This document shows, one piece after another, positions 7,922 to 17,176 of a DNA stretch of 42,732 nt. The stretch is taken from positions 1 to 42,732 of the forward strand of contig NZ_AODE01000025.1 in NCBI RefSeq assembly GCF_000525855.1. The letters run 5' to 3'. The DNA comes from Listeria cornellensis FSL F6-0969. Its GTDB lineage: Bacteria > Bacillota > Bacilli > Lactobacillales > Listeriaceae. A program made the position numbers and the translations under genes. Numbering within the stretch: position 1 is the first letter of the stretch; each line of letters starts with the position of its first letter. A model generated the notes under the pieces. The model had not been told where the DNA came from. It worked only from the letters and a program-made list of their open reading frames with translations, and searched no databases.

Positions 7922-10563
7922 ATGAAATGGATGGAAAAAGAAATACAAGCCATTTTTACAGCGCTAAATACGAACGCTGACAAGGGGTTAACAGGTGCGG
8001 CTGCGTCGACGAAAAAGGCGGAGGTTGGACCGAATAAATTTGAGGAAGGGAAAAAAGAGACGCTACTAGCCAAAATTGGGCATCATTTGCTGGAAGTCAC
8101 GACGATTATTTTATTGGTGGCCGCGGCGATTTCACTTTACTTGGCGGTTACGACGGGTTATGGTTATCCGAAAGTCATCGTTATTTTGGGAATCGTGGTG
8201 CTGAATATGGTGCTGGGAATTTACCAGGAAAACAATGCGGAGCGGGCGCTTGAGGCGCTTCAGAACATGAACGCACACATGACGCTGGTGGTTCGCGATG
8301 GCGTGAAGCAAGAAATTGACGCGACGGAATTGGTGCCTGGTGATATTATTGAGCTTGGCGCGGGGGACATGATTCCAGCGGATGCGCGGATTATTGAGAG
8401 TAGCAGTTTGCAGGTCGAGGAATCCGCGCTGACCGGGGAAAGTTTACCAGTGGAGAAGGACGCGAACGCGATTGTGAGCGAGAAGTCGCCGCTTGGAGAT
8501 CGCTTTAACATGCTATTTTCGGGATGTTTGGTGACGGGAGGTCGTGCGCGGGCTGTCGTTGTAGAAACCGGGATGCATACGGAAATGGGGAAAATTGCGA
8601 GCCTGATTAATGCAACGAAGAAAACGGAGACACCACTGCAAAAACGCTTGAAGGAACTTGCGAAACGGTTGAGTGTTGTAGCGCTGGTCGCTGGTGTGCT
8701 AGTGTTTGGGATCGGATTGTGGCACGGGGAAACGATGATTGAGATGCTGATGATTGCGGTATCGCTTGCGGTTGCTGCGGTTCCAGAGACGCTTCCGGTT
8801 ATTGTGACGATTACGCTAGCTTATGGCGTGCAGAATATGGTGAAGAAAAACACGATTATTAGACGGATTCCAGCTGTGGAAACGATTGGGAACACGTCGG
8901 TGATTTGTTCGGATAAAACGGGAACGTTGACGCAGAATAAGATGCGGATTCAGCAGATTTGGTCGGTGGGCGTGACGCCAAAACCGGTGGAGGAAACGTT
9001 TGATGCGTCGGAAAATGAGCTTTTGGAAATGCTTAGTTTGTCGAATAATGCGACTATTGAAATAGCGGATGGTGTGGAGACGATTATCGGGGACCCGACG
9101 GAATCTTCTATTATTCGTTTGCTGAATGAGAAGGGCCTGACGAAACGAGATTTGGAGCAGAAATCACCACGGGTATTTGAATTGCCGTTTGACTCGGAAC
9201 GGAAGTTGATGACGACGATTCATGAAGTGGAAGGTGGATTCCTCTCGATTACGAAGGGAGCTTTTGATCGGATTCCGGTTGCTTTTTCGGAAGGATTGCT
9301 GGAGCAGGCGCGTGAGATTCATGATCGGTTTGCGGAGAAGGCGTTGCGTGTTATTTCGGTGGGCTATAAACGCTATGCGAGATGCCAGAGGATTTGACGG
9401 CGGAGGCGCTGGAACATGATTTAACTTTTGCGGGAATGGTTGGGATGATTGATCCGCCGCGACCTGAGAGTAAGCGCGCGGTTTCGGAGGCGAAGCAAGC
9501 GGGAATAAAAACAGTAATGATTACGGGAGACCATATTGTGACGGCTTCCGCGATTGCTAGGGAAATTGGTATTTTGGAAGAGAGCGACAAATCGATTACT
9601 GGCGCGGAACTTGCCGAGATGTCTCAAGAGGAACTGGAACGCACGGTACGCGATTATGCGGTGTATGCGCGCGTGAGCCCTGAGGATAAAATTCGGATCG
9701 TGCAAGCGTGGCAGAAAAATGGTGAAGTGGTGACGATGACGGGAGATGGCGTGAATGATGCGCCTGCCTTGAAAGCAGCTGATGTTGGTGCTGCGATGGG
9801 AATCACCGGCACCGACGTATCGAAAAATGCGGCCGATATGGTCATCACGGATGATAATTTTGCGACGATTGTGGATGCTGTGTCGGAAGGTCGGACGGCG
9901 TATGAGAATATTCGCAAAACGATTTACTTCTTGCTCAGCACGAACTTTTCGCAGATTTTCATTATGTTCATTGCGATTACACTCGGATGGGGCGCGCCAG
10001 TTGTAGCTGTACAATTACTACTTATTAACGTGGTCGCCGATGGGATTCCTGGTTTTTGTTTAAGCCGTGAAAAAGCGGATACCAACGTGATGGATCGTCC
10101 GCCGATGAAGAAAAACAGTGGTATTTTTGCCAATGGTTTAGGTGTGAAAGTCGCGACGCAAGCGGTTGTGTTCACCGTTGTGACCTTGATTGGATTTTAT
10201 ATTGGAAGATTCGTGGATATTAATTCCGAAATTGGCGCAAGTGCTGAGGTCGGGATGACAATGGCGTTCGTTATTTTAGCTTGGTCGTCCGTATCTCATA
10301 TTTTCAACGTTCGCAGCGACGAGTCTATTTTCAAAATTGGTTTTTTATCGAATAAGCCACTATTCTTTAGTGCCATGCTATCGATGGTGATTATTTTGCT
10401 AATGGTTGTGATTCCGCCAGTTGCTAACATGTTCTACCTTGTGCCGCTAAGCTTGACGCACTGGTTGCTAGCATTCGGACTATCCGTTTTCCCATTAGTA
10501 TTTGTAGAAATTCAAAAAGCAATCAAAAATCGCAAGCAAAAAGGAGACGAGAAATATGCGTAA
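7922..10563 (+). CDS. Cation-transporting P-type ATPase (Ca2+-type), one probable indel
   Basis: This is a type II P-ATPase of about 880 residues. It shows the N-terminal cation-ATPase domain, the actuator motif LTGES, phosphorylation loop [10 protein letters not shown] with Asp331, the hinge [17 protein letters not shown], and about ten membrane helices. The M4 motif is [11 protein letters not shown], where classical Ca2+ pumps have PEGLP or PEALP. M6 carries [10 protein letters not shown], matching the N-x-x-x-D ion site. I infer Ca2+ or a related divalent cation, exported from the cytoplasm. ATG 7922 is supported by GGAGG at 7909-7913. The frame is broken near 9377-9381; one missing base (GCG-GAG-ATG) joins the halves. 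This is the only -1 error outside an A/T run. The stop overlaps the ldh start by 8 bases. Confidence 0.85.
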
Positions 10564-11497
10564 TGACAAACAAAAAGTGATTTTAATAGGTGCGGGAGAT
10601 GTTGGAGCAAGTTATGCCTTCGCGTTAACGGCACAAAATATTGCACGTGAAATCGGCATTATTGATTTAAATGTAGGCAAAAAAACAGGCGATGCACTGG
10701 ATTTATCGCACGGTTTGGCGTACACATCACCGAAACGAATCTACGTTGCGAGCTATGATGACTGTGCGGACGCAGATCTCGTCGTGATTACGGCAGGTGC
10801 GGCACAAGCTCCAGGCGAAACACGGCTTGATTTAATTGGAAAAAACTTAAAAATCACGAAAGCCATTGTGGATAGCGTCATGGCAAGTGGGTTTGACGGA
10901 CTATTTTTAGTGGCATCAAATCCAGTGGACGTCTTGTCGTATGCTGTTTGGAAATATTCTGGTTTACCAAAACACCGCGTCATTGGATCAGGAACATCTC
11001 TTGATAGCGCGCGTTTCCAACAAGCACTCGCTGAACTTGTCGGCGTCGATGCCCGCGACGTGCAAGCCTATACACTCGGTGAACACGGCGATAGCCAATT
11101 CCCAGTTTGGTCCCACGCCAATATTGGTGGCTTGCAAATTAAAGAATGGATGAAAGATCATCCGGAAATTACGGACGCTGTTCTAGACGAGCTATTCCAT
11201 AAGGTTCGTGACGCAGCCTACGAAATCATCGAGCATAAAGGTTCGACTTATTACGGTATTGCGATTTCATTGGCCCGCATTACAAAAGCAATTTTTAACG
11301 ATGAAAATGCTATTTTGCCACTTTCGGTGTATTTAGAAGGGCAATATGGTCACAGCGATATTTATATTGGATCAACAGCGGTCATCAATCGCGAAGGAAT
11401 CAAGTTTATTATCGAAATGCCGCTGAACGAAAAAGAACAATCAGATATGGACAAATCTGTTGGGGAGATAAAAGCTATGATGCATGACTTCTTCTAA
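10556..11497 (+). CDS. ldh: L-lactate dehydrogenase
   Basis: The 313-residue protein is an NAD-dependent L-lactate dehydrogenase. It has the Rossmann motif GAGDVG (12-17), the mobile loop APGETRLDL with Arg90, Arg153 in SLDSARF, and the catalytic GEHGDS with His177. The loop residue pattern favours lactate over malate dehydrogenase. It reduces pyruvate to lactate and regenerates NAD+ during fermentation. The ATG lies inside the last codons of the ATPase gene (overlap 10556-10563) with AAAGGAG just upstream, so the two are probably coupled. That pairing is unusual for ldh. Firmicutes often carry several ldh paralogues, so this need not be the main one. Tandem palindromes follow directly. Confidence 0.9.
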   Translation: MRNDKQKVILIGAGDVGASYAFALTAQNIAREIGIIDLNVGKKTGDALDLSHGLAYTSPKRIYVASYDDCADADLVVITAGAAQAPGETRLDLIGKNLKITKAIVDSVMASGFDGLFLVASNPVDVLSYAVWKYSGLPKHRVIGSGTSLDSARFQQALAELVGVDARDVQAYTLGEHGDSQFPVWSHANIGGLQIKEWMKDHPEITDAVLDELFHKVRDAAYEIIEHKGSTYYGIAISLARITKAIFNDENAILPLSVYLEGQYGHSDIYIGSTAVINREGIKFIIEMPLNEKEQSDMDKSVGEIKAMMHDFF

Positions 11498-11508
11498 TCG
11501 CTCCGCGG

Positions 11509-12102
11509 CTCAGTGGAGCGAGAAACGCTCATCTGCGTCGTTAAAGGCTCCGTTCCGGTGCTCATGTACAAGTCGTACACTCCGCTCCGGTACTCGCCTT
11601 TGCCTAGCAGCTAAGCATTTCTCGCTCCACTGAGGTTTGGTGGTGGTGGCAGGAATTAGCGTAGAAACACGATTGCGTCGTTAAAGGCTCCGTTCCGGTG
11701 CTCATGTACAAGTCGTACACTCCCGCTCCGGTACTCGCTTTTGCCTAGCAGCTAAGCATTTCTCGCTCCGCTCGAGGTTCGGTGGTGGGGACGGGATTTA
11801 GCGGGAGAACACGATTACGTAAGTTAAAGGCTCCGTTCCAGTGCTCATGTACAAGTCGTACACTCCGCTCCGGTACTCGCCTTTGCCTTAGCAGCTAAGC
11901 ATTTCTCGCTCCGCTCGAGGTTCGGTGGTTGGGACGGAATTTAGCGGGAGAACACGATTACGTAAGTTAAAGGCTTCGTTCCGGTGCTCATGTACAAGTC
12001 GTACACTCAGCTCCGGTACTCGCTTTTGCCTAGCAGCTAAGCATTTCTCGCTCCGCTCGAGGTTCGGTGGTGGAGACGGAATTTAGCGGGAGAACACGAT
12101 GA
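11509..12102. repeat. Four tandem copies of a ~141-bp palindromic element
   Basis: Copies begin (anchor TTAAAGGC) at 11541, 11681, 11824 and 11967, with periods of 140, 143 and 143. Each has a core TGTAC-AAGTC-GTACA flanked by imperfect inverted arms. In copy 1 the outer arms 11509-11525 and 11618-11634 are perfect 17-bp complements centred on the same core, giving a palindrome of about 126 bp. Later copies keep the right arm (TTTCTCGCTCC) but have a diverged left arm. The copies differ by point changes and single-base indels, and no open frame runs through them. It resembles palindromic intergenic elements such as ERIC or BIME in form. A role in transcription termination, mRNA stability or DNA binding is possible. 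Confidence 0.85.
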
Positions 12103-12132
12103 CATAGACCTAGATAGACGGGGGAGTTTTGC

Positions 12133-13242
12133 ATGGAAGAGAAACATGAGGTTGGAGAAAAGTCGAATTTGGAGGGACAGAAGCGGTTTTTGATCAGGTT
12201 TTTGTATCTGGCTAGTATTGTTGTCATTATTTTTCTTTTTATTAAATATGTTTTGCCGCTGACGTATCCATTTTTGATTGGGTTCGCCTTGGCGTGGATG
12301 TGTATGCCACTCACTCGTATGCTTGCACGCAAAACGAAATGGCGTAATCGCAAGGCCTGGGGATTAATCGTCATGTTGCTGTTCTATGCTGTTCTCAGTG
12401 CCTTGCTCATTCTGGGCTTGTTAGAGCTCTTTAAGTTGCTTGGCAGTTCTATCAGCAGCATTCCAGGCTATTATCAGAACGATGTCTTGCCAGCTTTGCA
12501 AAAAATAGAGGACTGGGGCGCGGATTGGATCGATAACATTGCGCCAGATCTTGCACAGCAATATCACGATGTTTTTCATGCCGTTATTGCCAAAATTGGT
12601 CGTTTCGCACTTTCGCTATCGGGTAGTATCGCTAGTTGGATTGGCTCAGTGACACTTTCATTACCAAGCATCTTCATCTTCTTTTCCTTTAGCATGTTGT
12701 TCTCCTTTTTCATCGTTTGGGACTTTGACAAAGTGGGGGCGTTTATGCGGAAGCAACTGCCAGATCGCGTGAATGCGACCGTGCAAAACGTGCATAAACA
12801 TTTCAAAACAACGACAGTGGAGTACATCAAGGCCTACCTTATTATCGCGGGTATTACGTGTGTTGAGCTTGCCATCGGTCTCACGATTCTAGGCGTCCCG
12901 AACGCGATTTGGATTGCTCTAGGGATTTCCGTTTTTGATATGATTCCCGTATTCGGAACCGGCGGTATCATGATTCCTTGGGTTCTCCTCGCATTCATCA
13001 ACGGCGATTTTGCCTTTGCAATCGAGTTACTTATTTTATACATCGTTATCACCGTTATCAGAAACATCATCGAACCAAAGATTCTCGGTACAAAATTAGG
13101 CCTGAATCCAGTTATTGCCCTATTTACGCTCTACATTGGCTTACAACTATTCGGTATTATCGGCCTGATTCTCGCGCCAATCATCACGGTTATCGTCAAA
13201 GATTTACACGATGCCGGCAAGTTCAAGCTTTGGAGATATTAA
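12133..13242 (+). CDS. AI-2E family permease (YtvI-like)
   Basis: The 369-residue polytopic membrane protein belongs to the AI-2E (PF01594) family: paired N-terminal helices (about residues 20-60), a soluble middle part (about 110-165), and a helix-rich C-terminal half including the typical DMIPVFGTGGIMIPW and IEPKILGTKLGLNP blocks. Members have been linked to autoinducer-2 export or Na+/H+ antiport, but the substrate is usually unknown. ATG 12133 has a GGGGGAG Shine-Dalgarno. It starts only 30 bases after the last palindromic repeat, so its promoter must be in or close to the repeat array, or it is read through from ldh. A strong terminator follows. Confidence 0.82.
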   Translation: MEEKHEVGEKSNLEGQKRFLIRFLYLASIVVIIFLFIKYVLPLTYPFLIGFALAWMCMPLTRMLARKTKWRNRKAWGLIVMLLFYAVLSALLILGLLELFKLLGSSISSIPGYYQNDVLPALQKIEDWGADWIDNIAPDLAQQYHDVFHAVIAKIGRFALSLSGSIASWIGSVTLSLPSIFIFFSFSMLFSFFIVWDFDKVGAFMRKQLPDRVNATVQNVHKHFKTTTVEYIKAYLIIAGITCVELAIGLTILGVPNAIWIALGISVFDMIPVFGTGGIMIPWVLLAFINGDFAFAIELLILYIVITVIRNIIEPKILGTKLGLNPVIALFTLYIGLQLFGIIGLILAPIITVIVKDLHDAGKFKLWRY

Positions 13243-13247
13243 TAAGC

Positions 13248-13282
13248 GTTGCTGCGTTCTGTCACAAGACGCAGCAACTTTT
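13248..13282 (+). terminator. Terminator after AI-2E permease
   Basis: GTTGCTGCGT (13248-13257) pairs perfectly with ACGCAGCAAC (13269-13278), followed by TTTT. Confidence 0.85.
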
Positions 13283-13291
13283 GTATAGAAC

Positions 13292-13320
13292 AGGACAAAA
13301 ACGTCATTTCCATGTATAAT
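13292..13320 (+). promoter_or_regulatory. SigA-type promoter for cls
   Basis: AGGACA (13292-13297, 4 of 6 to TTGACA) is spaced 17 bases from a perfect TATAAT at 13315-13320, 32 bases upstream of the cls ATG. Confidence 0.65.
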
Positions 13321-13351
13321 TAGGACAGAAATAAGAAAAGGGAGTCATCAT

Positions 13352-14875
13352 ATGCAAAAATTAATCCAGTTTAGTGTCATGTTAGTCTTATTTGCCCTTG
13401 TAGCTTGGTTTTTATTCACATGGTCAGGAGCCATCCTCACCTTTGTAACAATCATTGGAGAAATCGGTGCAATTATTATCGCGGTACGCCTAGTTCTATG
13501 GGACCAACGAAACACAACATCGAAAATCGCATGGCTAGCAGTCGTTTTTTTCCTGCCAGTTTTCGGCGTTATTCTTTATCTATTTTTCGGTAGAAACCCA
13601 CAAAATCGGATTTTCACAGCAAACCAAGTGAAAGAAAAAGATAAGCTAATCGAGGCAATACATAATTTGCCAATCCCGCAATCCGAAAAAGAACTACCAG
13701 AACTATCAAAAAGTTTATATTCATTAACTGATATTCGGCCGATTAATGGCAACAAAGTAACTGTCCTAACCAATGGCTCGGAAACATTTCCCTCCATTCT
13801 AGCAGCGTTGCGAACGGCTACAGATCACATTCATATCCAATACTACATTTATCGCCAAGACGAGATTTCCACTGAAATTCGCGATATTTTGATCGAAAAA
13901 GCGAAAGCCGGAGTAACCGTCCGCTTCATGTACGATGGCATGGGCTCGGCGCATTTGAAAGACGAATTTTTAGAACCACTAAAACAAGCGGGAGCAACCG
14001 TTTATGCCTACGATCCAGTACGTTCCATCTGGATTGCGCGCACGGCTAACCTCCGAAATCACCGCAAAATGATTATCATTGATAGCAAAATCGGTTTCAC
14101 TGGTGGTCTCAATGTAGGCGAAGAATATCGTAGTAATACACCAGATTTCGAGGTGTGGCGTGATACGCACATAAAAATCGAAGGAACTGGTGTCCTCGAG
14201 TTACAAGAGTCGTTCCTATTTGACTGGGTTTACATGGAAAATCGAGCGGGTGCGTCAGACGAATTTATTAGTGAAGCTGGAATCGCACGCTATTTAAGCG
14301 CCGAACCAGCCGAAGACGCAGATGATTGGGTTCAAATCGTATACGGTGGTCCCTACGATAAAGAGAAGTGGGTGCGCGATTCGATGCTTGACCTCATGGA
14401 TTCCGCGAAGAAGTCAGTCTGGATAGCGAGTCCTTATTTCGTACCAGATGAAGAGTCATTGGCCGTTATCCGCCGCGTATCAATGAGTGGCATAGATGTT
14501 CGTGTCATTGTTCCAGGGAAAGGCGACCGCGGCGTTTCTTTTCACGGAAGCAATGCCTACATCCAAACCATGATTGACGCCGGTGCCAAAATGTATTCCT
14601 ACCGTGATGACTCATTCATCCATGCAAAAGTGATGTTGATAGACGGTGAACGAGCAGCAGTTGGAACCGCGAATTTTGATATCCGAAGCTTCCGCCTAAA
14701 TCACGAATTAATGGTATTCTTATATGATCGCAGTAATGCCGTTGTGCAATTAGAACGAGATTTCAATGCCGATTTCTTAGAAAGTCATCTATTCACGGAA
14801 GCGGAAATGAAGGCGAAATCCAAAACACAACGAATGAAGGAAACATTAGCCAGTTTATTATCACCAATATTATAA
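13352..14875 (+). CDS. cls: Cardiolipin synthase
   Basis: The 507-residue member of the phospholipase D superfamily has two N-terminal membrane helices (about residues 7-57) and two HKD motifs, NHRKMIIIDSKIGFTGG and IHAKVMLIDGERAAVGTANFD. The enzyme condenses two phosphatidylglycerols into cardiolipin and glycerol at the membrane. Length and layout match Bacillus/Listeria ClsA-type enzymes. GGGAG lies 8-9 bases upstream of ATG 13352, the promoter at 13292-13320 is dedicated, and a terminator follows at 14880, so the gene is monocistronic. Nothing appears truncated. It is not adjacent to other lipid genes. Confidence 0.92.
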   Translation: MQKLIQFSVMLVLFALVAWFLFTWSGAILTFVTIIGEIGAIIIAVRLVLWDQRNTTSKIAWLAVVFFLPVFGVILYLFFGRNPQNRIFTANQVKEKDKLIEAIHNLPIPQSEKELPELSKSLYSLTDIRPINGNKVTVLTNGSETFPSILAALRTATDHIHIQYYIYRQDEISTEIRDILIEKAKAGVTVRFMYDGMGSAHLKDEFLEPLKQAGATVYAYDPVRSIWIARTANLRNHRKMIIIDSKIGFTGGLNVGEEYRSNTPDFEVWRDTHIKIEGTGVLELQESFLFDWVYMENRAGASDEFISEAGIARYLSAEPAEDADDWVQIVYGGPYDKEKWVRDSMLDLMDSAKKSVWIASPYFVPDEESLAVIRRVSMSGIDVRVIVPGKGDRGVSFHGSNAYIQTMIDAGAKMYSYRDDSFIHAKVMLIDGERAAVGTANFDIRSFRLNHELMVFLYDRSNAVVQLERDFNADFLESHLFTEAEMKAKSKTQRMKETLASLLSPIL

Positions 14876-14879
14876 ATAG

Positions 14880-14928
14880 AAACTGTCAACCTTTTTGTAG
14901 TGAAAACTAGATTGGTTGCCAGTTTTTT
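14880..14928 (+). terminator. Terminator after cls
   Basis: AAACTGTCAACC pairs with GGTTGCCAGTTT (one mismatch), with a T6 tail ending at 14928. Confidence 0.7.
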
Positions 14929-14998
14929 ATTGAGCACAAAAAATATCAATTATAACTATATTTGTAAAAATACTCCAACGAAATAGGTCAATAAATGG

Positions 14999-15028
14999 AT
15001 GACTTAGAACCTTTAAATATGTTATAAT
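14999..15028 (+). promoter_or_regulatory. Promoter for yjeM-like antiporter
   Basis: ATGACT (14999-15004) and a perfect TATAAT (15023-15028) are spaced 18 bases apart. The resulting leader is about 130 bases and AT-rich. It contains a TTAACTGA / TCAGTTAA inverted pair (about 15050 and 15087) that might be an operator or a weak hairpin. Confidence 0.5.
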
Positions 15029-15166
15029 CCATATGACTTCTAAATTGTATTAACTGAATTAAAATCAGTCTATTACCTATTAATTATCAGTTAAATATAA
15101 TTTACATTACTAATGAGTCATGCTTTATCTTGATATATACCGAAAATAAAAAACTGGAGGATACAT

Positions 15167-16663
15167 ATGACAACACAAGTGAAAAAGTTAACATTAATAG
15201 GCCTGATATTGATGATTTTTACATCGGTATTTGGTTTTGCGAACAGCCCATCGGCATTTTATTTGATGGGATATGGTGCTATCCCTTGGTATATCTTCTC
15301 AGCAATCTGTTTTTTCATCCCGTATGCATTGATGATGGCGGAATATGGATCCACGTATAAGAATGAGCAAGGTGGAATCTTCTCTTGGATGAATGATAGT
15401 GTTGGGCCACGATTTGCTTTTATTGGAACGTTTATGTGGTTTGCATCGTACGTTATTTGGATGGTGAGCACGTCATCTAAAGTTTGGATTCCACTCTCTA
15501 CATTCATTTTTGGTGGTGATAAAACACAAGAATGGCGCTTGTTTTCACTGACACCGACACAGACGGTTGGAATATTAGCCATTGTATGGATGATTGTCAT
15601 CACATTTTTTGCCTCTCGTGGCTTGAAACAAATTTCAAAAGTAACAGCGGTTGGAGGGATTGCGGTTACAGGGTTGAACTTAGTTTTACTTCTTGTTAGT
15701 GTCCTGATTATTATTCTCAATGGTGGAGAATTTGCCCAGCCAATCACAGGCTGGTCTTCCTTTGTTGAATCGCCAAATCCGTCGTATCTCACACCACTTG
15801 CTACACTTTCCTTTGTCGTATTCGCAATTTTTGCGTATGGTGGTATTGAAGCGGTTGGGGGATTGGTTGACCAAACGAAGAATCCAGAAAAGAACTTCCC
15901 GAAAGGCGTTATTATATCTGCGATTATCATCTCTGTTGGCTATGCCCTTGGAATTTTCCTTTGGGGCGTGAGTGCGAACTGGTTACAAGTCCTCAGTGGT
16001 AAAACGACAAACCTTGGTAACATCACATATGTATTAATGTACAATTTAGGCTTCGAACTTGGAAATGCCTTTCATTTGACTGTGGCAACAGCAACTTCTA
16101 TTGGAACATGGTTTGCGCGTATAACCGGTTTATCCATGTTCTTAGCATACACAGGAGCATTTTTCACATTGATTTACTCTCCACTTAAAACATTGATTCA
16201 AGGAACGCCCGCAAAAGTATGGCCGAAAAAAATGACACAAATGAACAAAGCGAACATGCCCGAATTTGCAATGTGGACGCAATGTTTAGCGGTAATTATC
16301 ATTATTTTGCTAGCCTCATTCGGCGGTGACAATGCTTCTGCCTTCTACAATAAACTGACACTAATGGCAAACGTATCAATGACATTACCATACTTATTCT
16401 TAGCCTTCGCATTCCCATTCTTCAAAGCGAAGAAAGGACTGAACAGGGAATTCGTTATTTATAAAAAGAAATGGCAGACATATCTTGGTACCGTCGTTGT
16501 CCTTATTGTTGTAGGGTTTGCTAATGTCTTTACAATTATCAATCCGTCATTAAGTGGAGATTACAGCAGTACAATTTGGATGATAGCGGGCCCAGTTATT
16601 TTTGCACTCGTTGCCTATATTTTATATGAATCTTACGTGAGTAGAATAAAAAAAGATAGATAA
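15167..16663 (+). CDS. yjeM: Amino-acid antiporter of the Glu/GABA family (YjeM type)
   Basis: This 498-residue APC-superfamily transporter has about twelve membrane helices. The N-terminal half is strongly YjeM-like (FTSVFGFANSPSAFYLMGYG, then ALMMAEYGSTYKNEQGGIFSWM and SVGPRFAFIGTFMWF). Relatives are glutamate/GABA-type amino acid antiporters; the substrate of YjeM itself is not settled. GGAGG precedes ATG 15167. It has its own promoter and a strong terminator, so it stands alone. No decarboxylase gene lies next to it, so a gadBC-like acid-resistance pair is not supported here. Length is normal. Confidence 0.82.
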   Translation: MTTQVKKLTLIGLILMIFTSVFGFANSPSAFYLMGYGAIPWYIFSAICFFIPYALMMAEYGSTYKNEQGGIFSWMNDSVGPRFAFIGTFMWFASYVIWMVSTSSKVWIPLSTFIFGGDKTQEWRLFSLTPTQTVGILAIVWMIVITFFASRGLKQISKVTAVGGIAVTGLNLVLLLVSVLIIILNGGEFAQPITGWSSFVESPNPSYLTPLATLSFVVFAIFAYGGIEAVGGLVDQTKNPEKNFPKGVIISAIIISVGYALGIFLWGVSANWLQVLSGKTTNLGNITYVLMYNLGFELGNAFHLTVATATSIGTWFARITGLSMFLAYTGAFFTLIYSPLKTLIQGTPAKVWPKKMTQMNKANMPEFAMWTQCLAVIIIILLASFGGDNASAFYNKLTLMANVSMTLPYLFLAFAFPFFKAKKGLNREFVIYKKKWQTYLGTVVVLIVVGFANVFTIINPSLSGDYSSTIWMIAGPVIFALVAYILYESYVSRIKKDR

Positions 16664-16664
16664 T

Positions 16665-16720
16665 AAAAGCGGCGTTACGACTCCAATCTAATTAGAGTTG
16701 CAACGTCGCTTTATTTTTTT
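16665..16720 (+). terminator. Terminator after yjeM-like gene
   Basis: AAAGCGGCGTT...GACTC pairs with GAGTT...AACGTCGCTTT over a long imperfect stem, followed by ATTTTTTT. Confidence 0.8.
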
Positions 16721-16743
16721 GAAAAACAAATCACAACTTTTGC

Positions 16744-16773
16744 TTGGCTAATTCATACATTATTTGTTATAAT
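16744..16773 (+). promoter_or_regulatory. Promoter for small coiled-coil gene
   Basis: A perfect TATAAT at 16768-16773 is preceded at 18 bases by TTGGCT (16744-16749). Transcription would begin near 16780, close to the short gene. Confidence 0.5.
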
Positions 16774-16825
16774 TGTAAAGCACGATAGATATAGAAAAAT
16801 GAAAACAAAGGATGGTGCTATTTAT

Positions 16826-17011
16826 ATGCAATCACGGGATGCATTGAAAGATGGCGAGCAAGACACAGTATGGGCGGAGTGCTCAGAAGCATTTCAAGTA
16901 ATCATCGATCGTATGCGGGAGCAAACAGAAGAACAGCAGCAAAGACTCCAAAAAACAATCGATATGTTTAAAGAGAGACAAAGAGAATTACAAGAAGAGA
17001 TGGATAAGTAA
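16826..17011 (+). CDS. Small hypothetical protein with coiled coil
   Basis: The product is about 61 residues (70 if started at 16799). I favour ATG 16826 because AAAGGATGG precedes it, while the upstream ATG has no Shine-Dalgarno. The C-terminal two thirds is a Gln/Glu/Arg-rich amphipathic helix (DRMREQTEEQQQRLQ, then MFKERQRELQEEMDK), which predicts a coiled coil. There is no signal peptide or membrane helix. A promoter and a terminator frame the gene tightly, so it is probably a real monocistronic gene. I do not recognise a family. A role as a small regulatory or adaptor protein would be speculation. Confidence 0.6.
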   Translation: MQSRDALKDGEQDTVWAECSEAFQVIIDRMREQTEEQQQRLQKTIDMFKERQRELQEEMDK

Positions 17012-17030
17012 TGTTGCATAGTTTATGATG

Positions 17031-17067
17031 AAAAAGCTGGGATCACTACAAGGTTTCCAGCTTTTTT
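17031..17067 (+). terminator. Terminator after small coiled-coil gene
   Basis: AAAAGCTGG (17032-17040) pairs with CCAGCTTTT and a T6 tail ends at 17067. Confidence 0.8.
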
Positions 17068-17132
17068 GCTGTCTAAAAAAGAGCGTAAAAAAATGGGATT
17101 GCAGTGAGCTTAGCACTTTGGGCTGTATACAC

Positions 17133-17161
17133 TAAAATAGCCCACATCAATCCATGTGGGC
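17133..17161 (-). terminator. Terminator of the lipoprotein glycosidase gene
   Basis: On the minus strand GCCCACAT (17161-17154) pairs with ATGTGGGC (17147-17140), followed by TATTTTAG. Confidence 0.7.
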
Positions 17162-17176
17162 CGTGTAAATACGATA

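Noticed and set aside
9421-10014. A 197-codon minus-strand open frame
   Set aside because: Antisense shadow of the conserved P-type ATPase; the sense strand holds the catalytic motifs.
11509-12102. CRISPR-like array
   Set aside because: Units are about 141 bp and similar over almost their whole length; there are no short repeats with unique spacers and no cas genes.
15259-15930. A 223-codon minus-strand open frame
   Set aside because: Antisense shadow of the YjeM-type antiporter gene, with no independent initiation site.
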